Shown here: in pieces, positions 35,941 through 47,696 of the stretch
How positions within the stretch are numbered: the first letter of the stretch is position 1
Layout: the number at the start of each line of letters is the position of its first letter
Source of the DNA: Cordia subcordata
Taxonomy: Eukaryota; Streptophyta; Magnoliopsida; Boraginales; Cordiaceae
Length of the DNA stretch: 64,000 nucleotides
Direction: 5' to 3'
Assembly (NCBI GenBank): GCA_028554755.1
Contig: JAPTOF010000017.1
Location: 744,001-808,000, forward strand
Translations under genes and position numbers: made by a program
Notes under the pieces: generated by a model
Database searches by the model: none
Told to the model about the DNA's origin: nothing
What the model saw: the letters and a program-made list of their open reading frames with translations, nothing else

Positions 35941-37026
35941 AATCTCCAGAACACCGTGGTAATCGTGAATGAAAAAGAGCAACATATTACACCTAATATA
36001 TCGGAGCATCGTCGTAGTGGGAGAATATCCAAGCCTCCTGATAGATACTATGGAGAGTCCTTTCAGACTTCTTCAGAGAATCAGGTGGTGGATCCCGTAA
36101 GTTATGATGAAGCAGTTTCCGACATAGATGCTGACAAATGGCATAAGGCAATGGATTCAGAGTTAGAATCTATGTATTCTAACAAAGTCCGGATCTTGTA
36201 GTTGCACTGAAGGGTAAAACCTATAGGGTGCAAATGGGTCTACAAGAGAAAAAGAGGAGTTGATGGAAAAGTTGAAACCTTTAAAGCAAGGTTGGTGGCG
36301 AAAGGCTATACTCAGAAAGAAGGGAGCGATTATGAGGAAACTTTCTCACCAGTAGCCATGCTTAAATCCATCAGGATACTTCTTGCCATCGCTTGTCATT
36401 ATGACTACGAGATATGACAAATGGACGTCAAGACAGCCTTTCTTAATGGGGAACTTGACGAGACCATTTACATGACACAACCAGATGGATACATTGCTAA
36501 AGGCCAGAACATATGGTTTGTAAATTAAAGAAGTCCATTTATGGATTAAACAGGCATCTAGAGCATGGAACATCAAATTTGATCGTAATTAAATCTTATG
36601 GTTTTGATCAAAATATTGATGAACCTTGCGTGTATAAAAGGTGTAATGGAAATCTGTAGCTTTTTGGTTACGTATGTGGATGATATCCTACTAATTGGAA
36701 TTGATGTGGGGATGCTATCATCCATAAAGGTTTGGCTTTCTACTCAATTTCAAATGAAGGATTTAGGAGAAGCTAGTTATGTTCTAGGCATCAAGCTTAT
36801 GCGAGATCGTAAGAACAGAAGGCTAGCCCTATCTCAAGCTTCATTTATTGAGAAGATATTAGTCAGGTTTAACATGCAAAACTCTAAGAAGGCCTTGTTA
36901 CCTTCTAGACATGGAGTTTATCTATCTCGGGATCAATGTCCTAAAACACCTGAGGAGATAGAGAGCATGAAGCGAGTTCCTTATGCTTCAGCGAGGAAGT
37001 CTCATGTATGCCATGTTATGTACTAG
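35926..37026 (+). pseudogene. Reverse transcriptase of copia 1
   Basis: 35926-36201 is the linker into RT (HRRSGRISKPPDRYYGESFQ; YDEAVSDIDADKWHKAMDSE). From 36220: [20 protein letters not shown] and [14 protein letters not shown], then MDVKTAFLNGELDETIYM near 36420. 36598-37026 contains the active site TYVDDILLIG (D-D at about 36675) and KDLGEASYVLGIKLMRDR. Several stops and frameshifts (36201, 36420, 36530, 37024). Confidence 0.9.
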
Positions 37027-37650
37027 ACCGGATATACGCTTTCTTTGTTGGCATGGTTAGTAGATATCAGTCAAACCTGGATAGCACATTGGGTCGCGGT
37101 TAAGCATATATTCAAATTCCTGCAAGGAACAAAGGATTATGTGCTAGAATACCATGCAGATGATCTAACACCATTAGCCTATACAGACTCGAATTTCCAG
37201 TCCGACAGAGATTCCAGAAAGTCTACTTCTGGATATGTTTTCACTCTGTCAGGATGAGCTATTTCATGGAGAAGTGTGAAGCAAAATTGTATTGCTGACT
37301 CTACCATAGAGGCCGAGTATGTAGCAGCATCTGAGGCTGCGAAAGAGGCAGTGTGGCTAAGAAAGTTCCTGATAGACCTAGAGATTGTGCCGGCAGCTCA
37401 CAGACCAATAACGTTGTATTGCGACAACGACGGTGCTGTTTCACAGTGCAAAGAGCCCAGGAATCACAAAAAGGGTAAACACATTGAACGGAAATATCAT
37501 TTGATTCGTGAGTTTATCCAAAGAGGAGATGTAGTAGTTGACAAGATAGCTTCAGAAAACCCGCACCCATTTACTAAGACTCTTTCAGAGAAAGTGTTTG
37601 CCACACATTTAGAGTCTTTGGGTATTAGGCTTTGCAGAAGTAATCTTTAG
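37027..37650 (+). pseudogene. RNase H of copia 1
   Basis: 37045-37257 has WVAVKHIFKFLQGTKDYVLE and LTPLAYTDSNFQSDRDSRKS; a TGA at 37255 interrupts. 37276-37650 continues with NCIADSTIEAEYVAASEAAK, ITLYCDNDGAVSQCKEP and HIERKYHLIREFIQRGDVVV, the usual copia RNase H end. The terminal residues lie just before the PPT. Confidence 0.92.
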
Positions 37651-37653
37651 TGC

Positions 37654-37663
37654 AAGTGGGAGA
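37654..37663 (+). other. Polypurine tract of copia 1
   Basis: AAGTGGGAGA immediately before the 3' LTR start TGTTAGG at 37665; the same tract is present at 56543-56552 in copia 2. Confidence 0.85.
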
Positions 37664-37664
37664 T

Positions 37665-39563
37665 TGTTAGGATTAGTATGCCCTAAATCTCACTTGTACA
37701 TGACATTTTGGATATGAAACAATGTATAATCATATTTTTGTTAAATGGCATTATGAGTTTCTTACATATAATCTCTGTTATGTTTTATCGATGCATGTAT
37801 GAAGGTCCTTTGACTTGCACTAATGACTTGGGTGCGCTGTGAGGCTGGACGCACAGTAGGTTCAAGTCTAGATTTAGTCACGTCATAAATTGAATCCATA
37901 ACCAAATAGTAGTGTTGGGCACTCTACTTTGATAAGGTTATATTGAGTAAGTCTCCTCTTTGAGGGTGATCTACCTAGGTCATTGGAGGACTTTCTGGAT
38001 TTGTCTCAATTGTACGTGTGTCACGTATTGGATAGGACCATTGTGAGTATGTTTTCTAGTGACGTACTATCAAAGAAAGAAAACAAGACACTCACTGCTA
38101 CTAAATGATCATTGCTCTTAATCTTGAGTATATGTGGATGAACTAATGAAGTTAGGGTTTAGTACTTTGATTCACGTGGGTGAGATCTTATTTTATTAGG
38201 ATCAACAGCCTTGTGCATTGAGTGCTAAGTTCTAATTAATTAGAACATGCATATGCAAAAATGGAATCTATGTGCCCCCTTTGGGATTGTCCAAATTTAT
38301 CATCCGAATCTAGATCTAGTGATACTACCTTCATAGGTGTGTCGGTCATATGGCTTGAGGGTCGCTCCCGAGATCAAGAGATTCCATGACCAAGGATGGT
38401 TGGCAATAGGACAAGAAACCCAATGGAAAAAAAGATACAGCTAAGGAAGTGATAGTACATGTGCCAAAGGACCGATCTTAGGCGTGGGTATACATAGAGG
38501 GGCATTATGGTCAGTTATTTAGTAGGTCAAAGACAAAGTTCACATTCTTTTGTGATAAGCTTTTGGGTAATGACAATTATTCTTGGAGTGTAACTTTGAT
38601 CTTATGGTGGAATAGATCGAAGTTAAAAATAATTATTATGTCGCCTAGATCGGGCAAGGATATTTTTAATTATTTTTGGAAGCCAATGATAATTGTGTCT
38701 TCTTGGTCCCTTCCGTAGTTGAAATGACTTTGAGAGAGTAATCTTGAAAGAGCAAATTCCATATTGTGGTAGTAGCCTTATTGGGCCAAAGCTTGAAATT
38801 GGGTTTGGGCTTTCTTTAGAGTCCAAGATAACCTAATTGGGCTAGGATGGTTTCCTATTGGGCTTGGGCCTCCACATGGATTATGGACTATGTGTTGGAC
38901 TTGGATAATGGGCTTGGCCTAAGTCTTCCAAGAAAAGTGGACAACTTGCAAAATACTACAAAAACAAGTGGACAACTTGCACAAGTCTTCCAAGACAGGA
39001 TTGACAAGTTTCAAAAAGGAAATACTATATGGAAATTTTCTCCCACATTGAAAGTTTAGCAACTTTAGATGCCAAGGTTCTCTCTATAAATAGACAAGAC
39101 CCTACACCTTTTATGCATTCCACTTTGTAGTTGATTTCTTCCTTTTTGGCAAGAAAATACTACAACACATAGTACACACTTATTGTGTGATTTTTGCTCT
39201 AGTTTTTCAAGAGCATATTACTTTGCTTCTTCCCACACAAGAGGCTATTCTCTCAAGATAAGTCTCTTTCATCATAGGGAAGAAGACTAGGGAGTTGCTT
39301 ATTGTGACACTCTTATAGCAAATTTTGGTGGCCTTGTTCGTGAACGGGAACAAAGCTTGTAGCCAGTTTTAGCTTCATCAAAGGCCCTATGCTTCAAGAG
39401 GTTAGCTTTATATATTTTTGCAAGCATTAGTTATATTCTATATGTTCTTGAGCATGTTCTTGTGTGTGTAATGTGGCTATTTTATTTTCCTAGCATGTTT
39501 TCTTAGTTATAATTTAGAAAATATGGACTAGGATACCCCACACTTAATAATATCGATCCTACA
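37665..39563 (+). repeat. 3' LTR of copia 1
   Basis: 1899 bp, near-identical to 30248-32132, ending GATCCTACA followed by the target duplication ATTAC (39564-39568). The gypsy LTR resumes after that with ATGGAATGG. Confidence 0.95.
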
Positions 39564-41243
39564 ATTACATGGAATGGTTTAATCATCAATTGCTCTTTCA
39601 GTAGGTTGCTTAGTTAATATCCTAATTTTTCCCTAGGACTCAGTGCGGGTCCATCCCTAGGCACGCCTCTTAGAGCTACGGCATGGTCCTTATGACCTAG
39701 GGTGTTAAGAGTAACTAACTAGATTCCTAAGTGACCTAGAACAAACCTACCCTAGTACTTAAATCTTTGCTGGATTTAAAGCCAAGACCTTGTGTTGCTA
39801 GAGTCGACTAAATCTACCCGGAAACCTATTTGCTAGATTTAAAGTGAAAGGAGACTCGATTTAGACTAGCCTTTGATTATGCTTCGTCATTCTAAGGTCA
39901 TAATAGTGGGATTTGATCTATTAATGGATTCATACATGTTCTAAGTCAAGGTGTTCACAAATAAAGGGACCTATTCGACTACCAAACATTGGCATTCTTA
40001 GATTACACCATTAAAAGCACTTTTGAACCAATATGTATGCAATATTGATGTCATATTTACTACTAAGCATGCAAACATACACACGGACATTAATATAAGT
40101 AATACCCACTTCATAAGATCCACACATAAACACATAGACATGATTATAGAATGGATTAGAGGTGTTTAGTAGCAAATAGACTTTAATTTATATATATGCA
40201 ACTCTCATTGGCATATTATCAAACACATAGACATGTATTGAGCAATAGCCATTGCAACAAGAAAAACATAGCATATGTATATACATTAAACCATTGAATC
40301 CCATAATATAGAAGTATAGAATCAGCCCATTACACAAGTGTCATTATCCTAAACAAATTTACTCAAACATAATATAATAGAGGATGAAAGAGAGAATAGA
40401 AAACTCCCCTCCTATCCTAGCAATTCTTGTACAAAATCCTTGAGTAGCCTTTGATCCAAGTGTTTGAATCTCTCTAAATGAGCTCAAGACTAGGTGAAAA
40501 ATGTGTGAGTGTGTGTTTGTTGTAGGTGAAGACTAGGGTTAAGTGTGTCTATGTGTGATGGGTGTGTAAAGATCCTCTCTAGAATTACCAAAAAGATTCC
40601 CCCCTTTTAAGTAAAGATCTTCTCTGGAGTTGCCAAAAAGATTCCCACCTTTTAAGTTTGAAAATCGGGCTTTTATATCAGCGATTTTATGATCTGCCGA
40701 TCAATCTAGCGACCGACTTCTCCCCTTAGCTCGACCAACTTTTTGGTGATGCTCTTTAGACTGGCCGGTAGACCTAGCTAGTCGACCGGCTTTGGAGGGG
40801 TGGTCGTCCAGCTATTTTTAGCACCTCTCTGGAATGGCTGGTCGACCGGCTCCTTCTCTTAGGTCATCTAGCTGACTTCCTTCCTCCATTCTTTGTCTTT
40901 TCGACCTCCGATCTTCTCGTTTTGACCTGTACATCTCCCATCTTCATCATCTATCATCGCCCCAATCACGATCTTAACCCAAAGTTAACCTAAATCATTT
41001 AAAACAAGCAATTAGAGTAGCAATTTGTCTTTTAAACTCAATATGTACATTTGTTTACGCTTAAGGTTATTCTTCTCAAAAGCACTACACCAATGCATCT
41101 TTTTGAGCACTTAATACCTCTTAAACATAGGCAAATAACAATGCAAACATACACAGAAACACAAGACATCACAGTGCAGACACACACCAAAACATAATAC
41201 GTCAACAACCCCAAAACCTTCTCTTTGCTTGTCCCCAAGCAAG

Positions 41244-42113
41244 CCTAATTTGAAGTTTATTTCTAAAGCTAATGCAAAGGGTTACCTAAGGGATTGATTC
41301 GCTATCAAGATTAGCCTAGGAAGCTCGTTCCTATTGTGGAGATATCCCTAAGTCTCTTTGAATCCTCTCTCTACTCAAGTAGCCAAACCACCACAAGCCT
41401 AAGATTCTCACTCACACACACGGGATGTTCATATTTCATGCCTCTAACTAACATGGCCTTCTCAACATGCACAAAGCCTCAAAGACAAGAAGAAAGAGAA
41501 TAAACATACACAATGGCTTATAAAAGCCTTATTCACATATCTACAAAGAGGATAGCTTGTGCTAAGTTGACATTATGTCACTTATGCACTTATTCACAAA
41601 ATATTTTTGTTTTTTTTGGCTTTTTCTCTTTTTCAATTTTTCTTTTTGACTTTTCATATTTTTGATATTTTTTCACCCTTTTTGCCTTTTCCTATTTTTT
41701 TGGATTTTTCATACTTTGCATTTCATAACAAGAAGAAAAGAAAAAAAAGGCTAAGGCACATAAAAAAGAATCAATTAAGGAAGGGGCACTCATATCAATA
41801 ACCCTTTTTCTTTACTATTTTCTACCAAGCTACGGGATGGCTACAAAGGCATTCTTAAAGGTGCTCACTCCTTATAGCTTTCAAGGGCATCCCCTCCAAG
41901 ACCCAATTTTCAATCAACTTCTGACAATGCGACTCATTTTCACCAACCAATAGAGTCAATCACAATAGCCAACAAAATAATCAATCAAGAAATAAACACT
42001 CTACATGGATCAAAATTCAAAAATTTTCATCATTTTAACAACACAATGCAATCAACCCTACTAAAGCATAAAACAATAGTACCAAACCCCCACAAGCCCA
42101 AACCTAGATTTTG
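41244..42113 (-). other. 3' non-coding region of C, first part
   Basis: No gene. Parallels 22642-23570: T-rich tract on the plus strand at about 41600-41710, and a second hairpin plus purine cassette at its end (42090-42118), which is cut by solo LTR I in the hairpin loop. Confidence 0.75.
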
Positions 42114-42118
42114 CTTGT

Positions 42119-44159
42119 TGATGCTTCTCGCTAATTAAGCACTAAGCCTTAATTAAAGCCTACAAGTGCACAGGTCATGTAGTCTAATGTGCAAGAACAA
42201 GATCGATCTCTCAGGGAGGTGAGAAATGGGGAATGAAAGCTAAGTGTGCATCCTAGAAAGCTAGAATAAAAACAAGCTAAACTAAGAATTCTTTTTGGTT
42301 ATTTTAGATATGAATGGAGCTTAAAGTAAATGAAACTAATCTAAACAAACTAAAGAAAAAAAAAAGGAAAGGAGAATAAGCTAGTAAAAATGAATTAAAA
42401 CAAGTAATGGGGCAATGGGTGAAATCTGCTTAACTATGGGTGAATTGAGTACTAACTTTACTATGGGATTAACTTTGATGGTTTTGCTTTAAGAAGGGGC
42501 GCTCTAAGCTAGGAATCTAATCAACCTCTGCTACAAACCCTAGACTCGGTGCTAGTCTATCCTTAGGTGCTAGCTACCTAGAGACATAGCGTGGTCCTTA
42601 TAAACTATGGCATGGTTTAGCTAATTATGTTCCTAGGTGATGGTAATTGGTCTTACCCTAGGTTCTAACTCGTTGGCTGGGTTTAAAACCAAGAATTAGG
42701 CTTCCTAAGGTCAATTAAGCTAGCTCGACACCTGTTGGCTAGGTTTAAAGCCAAAGGAGACTAAACTAAGCTTAATTATTAATGGTGAACCACCAATCAT
42801 AGCATCACATAAGCGAAATTTGACAATGAAGCGCATTATACATGTTCTTGAGCATGGTATGAACAAATATAAAATATATTCTAGCCCTAAACACTTAAGA
42901 CATATTTAGGTTACACCAATTTAGGCATTGGAATCCAACATGTATATCTTAAAAGCGAAAATTGCTGTTAAGGCATGTGAGAACACACATAGACATATAT
43001 AGCTACAAGACCCACTTTATATAATCACTACATAAACACCTACACAATCTTACACAATGATTTAGAAGTGTTAAATAGCAATCAAGCCTTTAAATATATG
43101 TGTTCTTTCACCTAGGCATATTAACAAACACATAGACATGTATATAAATAGCCATTGAATCTTTAAAAGCAAACCTATATATATTAAACCATCAAAATCT
43201 CACAGAAAAGAAGTACTTAATCAACCCATAATACAAGATTCAATCACCCATAAAAGATCTATTCTAACATAGAGAAAACTAAGTACAAAAAGAGAAAGAT
43301 GAACCTCCCTTTCATGCTTAGCTTTGTTCTTGAAATCCTTATCTTGATCTTGTAATTACAAGTGTTAAAACCCTAATTACAAGCTTAGATCTAGGTGTTT
43401 TTATGTGGGGCTTAGTGTGAGAGAGGTGGGTTTTGGTGGATTTTGGGTTTTGGCAAATGGGTGTGTGAAATAATAAGTGTTCCCCCTCAAAAGTTTCTAA
43501 AAAATAGCTTAAATAGAGCTGTTAACGAGCAGGGCTAGGGGACCAGCCGGTTGACTGGCCTTGGGACTAAGTCAACCAGCCTAAATTGGTCCAAATTTTG
43601 ATTTGGCCAGTCAACCTTAGCCGGTTAAATGGCCTTGACAGGAGGTCGACCGGTGTTGATAGTAAAATGTTTATATCTTGCTCGTCTTGGCTCCGATTCA
43701 CACACTATTTTTCTTTATGGCTTTGTACCACGGTGGGGGATCTCCCAAGCCATCTTTTGCATCCTAAAACATGTCCGAACTTTGTCCATGTCCTTTTTTG
43801 GTTGCAAGCTCTGAATTTACCTCTTGTTGCGCTTAGTTTCGCCTCGGTCGCTCCTTCTTTTGCCTAGCCACTTCTAAATGTTTCTTTCAAGCCTTGTTTA
43901 AGTCCCAAACACCTTTGGCTTTAATCCATTTCCCAAATACCATCAATCAAAGTCCAATCATCTCTCTGAATCTCACCTAAAATAAGCAACAAATGCGCAT
44001 TAGTGTAGCATTTATGTCTTATGCTCAACTATGAACATGTAAACCCTAATATGTACAAGTATGACTTAAATGCTATACTAATACACCAAATAAAGCTTGA
44101 AAGACCTCTAAACAAGTATAAATAGGGAATTCTCAAGCTTACACAAAACCAACACATCA
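42119..44159 (-). mobile_element. Solo gypsy LTR I, minus orientation
   Basis: 2041 bp, TGATGCTTCTCGC...CACATCA, flanked by a perfect target duplication CTTGT (42114-42118, 44160-44164). Same family as solo LTR G. Minus orientation is shown by the TATA-like box (TTAAATAG on plus near 43510) and degenerate CCGGTCGACC motifs next to it (43540-43660). Stem-loops at 42673 and 42735; GC-rich block at 42530-42610. No gene inside. Confidence 0.93.
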
Positions 44160-44164
44160 CTTGT

Positions 44165-44660
44165 TCAAGAAAATAAGATAAAACCACATGACAAGCAAAT
44201 TATCCACACAAAGCAAGTAAGGGTGGTAAGGATGGGGTAGAAATATAGAGAACAAGTGAAGAACGAATAGATACAACCTTGCTTTGTCTTGAAGGCTCTG
44301 TATGCCAATGATAAATTGCCAAACTCTAACCCTGTGACTCATAATCCACAAACACTTACAAAGAAAACAAGGTTAGCAGTATAGCCAATACAAACTTGCA
44401 TTGGCATGTGCAATAATAAGCAATGGTGCATCCTGTGGGACAAAGGATCAAGATTTAACACTTTGATATGGGTGAAAGAAAAAGAAAGAAATAAATTAAA
44501 GGAAAATAAAACAAGTGCAAAATTGAAAAATTAAACCTAGGTTGCCTGCTAGTAGCGCTAACCATCACGTTGTCTACCAAGTGATCATCATCTCTTTGTC
44601 AACCTCCATAGATAGGATCTTAAAGCAATAAAACCTCCACATGACCCATGGTTGGATCAT
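44165..44660 (-). other. 3' non-coding region of C, second part
   Basis: No gene. Continues C after solo LTR I (parallel to 23575-24060) and includes the conserved GGTTGCCTGCTAGTAGCGCT motif at 44539-44558, just downstream of the integrase on the minus strand. Confidence 0.7.
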
Positions 44661-44669
44661 ATACATGCT

Positions 44670-45035
44670 TTAGGTGCTATCGTCCACTGTTAACTCACGG
44701 CCATCCTTCAAGTCTTTAATCTTGACTGCTATAGAAAGGTAGGCAACCAACGCTTCATACGTATCATCCCATCTTGACTTGAGCTTACCTAGAAAGAGCT
44801 TCAAATGTAAGTTAAACAACCAAACTTTATTGGAGGGAGAGAATGATTTGCTAAGAATGCATTTATCATGAATCCTCTTCATCCTGTATTTATAAAGTTT
44901 GGCATTCTCATATGCCTCTAATATAAGCTCTTCTAACTCCGCTAGGTCTAACTTTCTCTTATCACGCACTTTTTCCAGATCAAAGTTTAGGGCTTCGATT
45001 ACCCAATAAGGCCTATGTTCAAGCTCTACTGGCAA
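44670..45035 (-). pseudogene. Integrase C-terminal part of C
   Basis: 121 residues: ELEHRPYWVIEALNFDLEKV, RDKRKLDLAELEEL, YENAKLYKYRMKRIHDKCI and KVWLFNLHLKLFLGKLKSRW, a continuous match to the C-terminal integrase of B with substitutions. The catalytic core follows upstream (45214-45492). Confidence 0.9.
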
Positions 45036-45492
45036 GTGACAATCTTTCCATAAATCAATCTATATGGAGACATCGCAATTGGAGACTTAAAAGCAGTACA
45101 GTAGGCCTATAAAGCATCATTCTACCAAATAGACCAATCTCTGCTATCAGGCTTAACCATTTTCTCTAAAATGTGCTTGATCTCTCTATTAGGCACTTCT
45201 ACTTGTCCACTAGTTACGAGTGATAAGGAGTAGCAATCTTATGAGTAACCGAATATCTCTTTAACAAGGCCTCTAATGTCCTATGGCAAAAATGCAAACC
45301 ACCATCACTAATCAAAACCCTACAGACTCTAAATCTAGAGAAAATATTCTCCTTAATGAATTTAACCACTACCTTATAGTCATTAGTGCATGTAGGGATA
45401 GCCTCAATCCATTTGGACATATAGTCTAAAGCCACTAAAATGTATTGGTACCCGAAGGAAGGTAGAAATGGACCTATGAAATCTATACCCAA
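45036..45492 (-). pseudogene. Integrase catalytic core of C
   Basis: 45214-45492 gives GIDFIGPFLPSFGYQYILVA, DYMSKWIEAIPT, ISDGGLHF and YSVTHKIATPYHS; the two aspartates of DDE are visible, though the usual D-R-G has become D-G-G. The segment 45036-45213, which would carry the catalytic glutamate, is interrupted by stops. Confidence 0.85.
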
Positions 45493-45816
45493 ACATAGAA
45501 ATCCTCACGTGGAATAATAGTGGACAAAGGCATCATGTTTCTCCTAGAGATGGACCTGGATTGTTGACATTTAACAAACTTTTTGCAATATTCTTGGGCA
45601 TCCCTAAAGAGAGTAGGTTAAAACAATTCATATTTCAAGACCTTCGTAGTGATCTTCTTTCCACTAAAATGCCCTCTATACCCCTCGTCATGACACTACT
45701 CAACACGCTCTCGAACTCGTCCTTGGGCACACACTAATGAATCACTTGATCTACACACACTTTGGAAAGATAAGGATCCTCCAAAGAAAAATGTCTCATT
45801 TGTGCTAGGAACCTAT
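45493..45816 (-). pseudogene. H2C2 zinc finger remnant of C, cut by element E
   Basis: Plus-strand sequence parallels 24896-25220 of B (TCCTAGAGATGGACC...TTGTTGACATTT; cysteine and histidine codons partly preserved) until ACCTAT at 45811-45816, where B continues with CTTTTTCTC but here the LTR of E starts. The candidate target duplication is CCTAT (45812-45816); its partner lies outside. Confidence 0.75.
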
Positions 45817-47696
45817 TGATGTGCCTTTGAAGGTGCAAGCCCTAAAAAATCCTGCAAGCGTACGGATCATGCAACATAGGTGTATTAATACGGGTGTCAA
45901 ACCACAGGAAGGTTATTGTTGTAAAGTGAATCTTATGCTTGGTATCCTAGAAAGTGTTGAAAAGATACCCTAGATTAAGCATATTTTTGGTGTTTTGAAT
46001 TAAAGGGAACTAGGAGGGAGATGAAAGACTACACTATGAATGCAAGAAAGGAAAAATAGGAACTAAGCTAATCTAGGGGGATTAAACCTATAGGTAGGTG
46101 ATAGGGCGGCCTACATTTATGAACAGGTAGCTCTCTAACTCAATGCTGTGGGATTTGAGATATTGGTTTACTAAATATAGCTTCTAATACTAAGCAACTA
46201 ACTAGTATCCTAATTACATTCTTGGACTCAGTGTTGGTCCATTTCTAAGTGTGCACAATTAGAGCTACGACGTGGCCCTTATGTATCTAAGGCTATAGAA
46301 GGGACTAGGGATTTACTTAGGTGTCCTAGAACGATCCCACCCAAGCTCCTAAACAATTAGCAAGAATCAAAGCTAAGACCTAGGGTTTCTAGGGTTGACT
46401 AAGCCTATTCAGACTCTTAGTAGTTAGATTTAAAGCTAAAGGGGACTCGTTCTAAACTAGTCCTAACTTACGCACCGTCATTCTGAGGACACTAAGTGGA
46501 TTGGTATCTAATAGGTGTTGTCCTACATATTTTAAGGTAAGGCGTTGTGAATATGACATCCTATTCACAGTACAAACACACAAAAGTTTGTTTTATGCCA
46601 TTGAAAGCATTCAAGCATCAACATGTAGCATTAATTGAGCATGTATTCACTATAAGGCATGTTTCATACTCACATAGACATGAATAGAGCCAACCCACTT
46701 CATATTATCCAACATTATACATATAAGCATGCATCATCTGAGGATTAGAAGTGTCCTAGAGCAAACACAACTCAATCTATGCACATACAACTCATTCAAG
46801 CATTATATCAAACACATAGACATGAAATAATATAAAGCTTCTCAAAATAAGAACAAAGTATGTTTATATATAAGCCAATCAAATCCCATAACAAAGAACA
46901 CAAAAATCTTCTAATTACACTAGTCACCCTAATCTATTTACTCAAGCATGAAATGGATAAGAATGAAAGAGGTTATAGAAATCTCCCCTTTTATCCTTGC
47001 TTGTTTCTTTACAAACTTGAGTAAATCTTCACCAAATGATGTTTGAATCCTCCAAAATCAACTTAATTCTCGGGGGTTATGTGTATTAGTGTGTGTATTA
47101 GAGGAGGGTGAAAGTAGGGTTTTGTGTGTAAAAAGTGGGTGTGTGGATGAGAGGTGAAAAGGGATCAAAATCTATTAAAAAAGGGCTTAAATAGTGCAGC
47201 AATCGCGTTCAGCCAAGGGCCTTGGCCAGTCGACCAGCCTAGGTTTGTGGTGGACCAACCCAAAGGGGGTTGCTTTTTGTTTTGGCCAGTCTGCTAGGTC
47301 AGTCGACCAGCCCTAGAAGAGGGGATTGACCGGCCAAGTCAGAAGCTTGGACAATTTTCTCGCGTTACATCCATTTCGCTCTGGTTGCCCGTTTCTTCAC
47401 CTGGTTGCCTCCAAACACTTCTTTTAAGCTTCTCCTACGTCCCCAAAATCTTGAGCTTGACTCCGATATCAATTCTCTATCAATTCAAGTCCTAAGCTTT
47501 TGACCTAACTTTACCAAAGACGAGAAATAAGCATGCATTAGTGTAACGTTTGTCTTTAAAATTAACTATGTATATTTGCTTACGTTTAAACCTAACTCTA
47601 GAATATGTACTACACTAATGCATCTCTTAAAGCTCAAAACACCTCTTAAACATAGGCCAATAACAATGTAAACACTCACAAAAATAGAACACATCA
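45817..47696 (-). repeat. 3' LTR of element E
   Basis: 1880 bp, TGATGTGCC...CACATCA. Closest to LTR H (18880-20738). It has GC-rich motifs of the CAGTCGACCAGCC type at 47215-47340, TATA-like TTAAATAG (plus) near 47188, the conserved block at 46208-46290 and decayed stem-loops near 46355 and 46425. Confidence 0.88.

Larger units (their letters stand above)
30167..39563 (+). mobile_element. Ty1/copia element 1 (near full length, recent)
   Basis: Plus strand, inserted in the B/C LTR with perfect target duplication ATTAC (30162-30166, 39564-39568). 5' LTR 30248-32132, PBS, leader, gag, protease, integrase, RT, RNase H, PPT, 3' LTR 37665-39563. Domain order (integrase before RT) is copia. The two LTRs differ at only a few sites plus one indel, so insertion is recent, yet gag and pol carry frameshifts and stops. 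Left of the 5' LTR there are 81 extra bases inside the target duplication, made of rearranged element ends. Confidence 0.95.
20739..41204 (-). mobile_element. Athila-like Ty3/gypsy element B (with nested copia 1)
   Basis: Most complete gypsy copy here. On the minus strand: 5' LTR 41204 down to 29824 (split by copia 1), PBS 29817-29800, gag, linker, protease, RT, RNase H, H2C2, integrase, a 1.4-kb 3' non-coding region, polypurine tract, 3' LTR 22603-20739. The interior is 7.2 kb. Its two LTRs are about 90% similar by eye, so it is an old insertion. Its 5' LTR is directly followed on the right by the 3' end of another internal region (C), so B and C share an LTR. Confidence 0.85.
29824..41204 (-). 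repeat. Gypsy LTR shared by B (as 5' LTR) and C (as 3' LTR), split by copia 1
   Basis: Left part 29824-30161, right part 39569-41204, with the target site ATTAC duplicated around copia 1; rejoined length about 1.98 kb. The left end abuts the PBS of B; the right end (CGTCA at 41204) abuts a polypurine tract and hairpin belonging to the next internal region. It holds CCGGTCGACC-type motifs (40690-40860). Near 40570-40650 a 50-60-bp block (GATCCTCTCTAGAATT) is repeated, and near the right end another small duplication is seen. Confidence 0.85.
41205..45816 (-). mobile_element. 3' part of Athila-like internal region C
   Basis: Begins right of the shared LTR with a polypurine tract and the hairpin at 41224-41243, then the same 3' non-coding region as B (41244-42113 and 44165-44660, split by solo LTR I). 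The integrase follows. It breaks off at 45816, where element E is inserted in the H2C2/RNase H stretch. The remainder of C must be right of the window beyond E and D. Confidence 0.82.
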
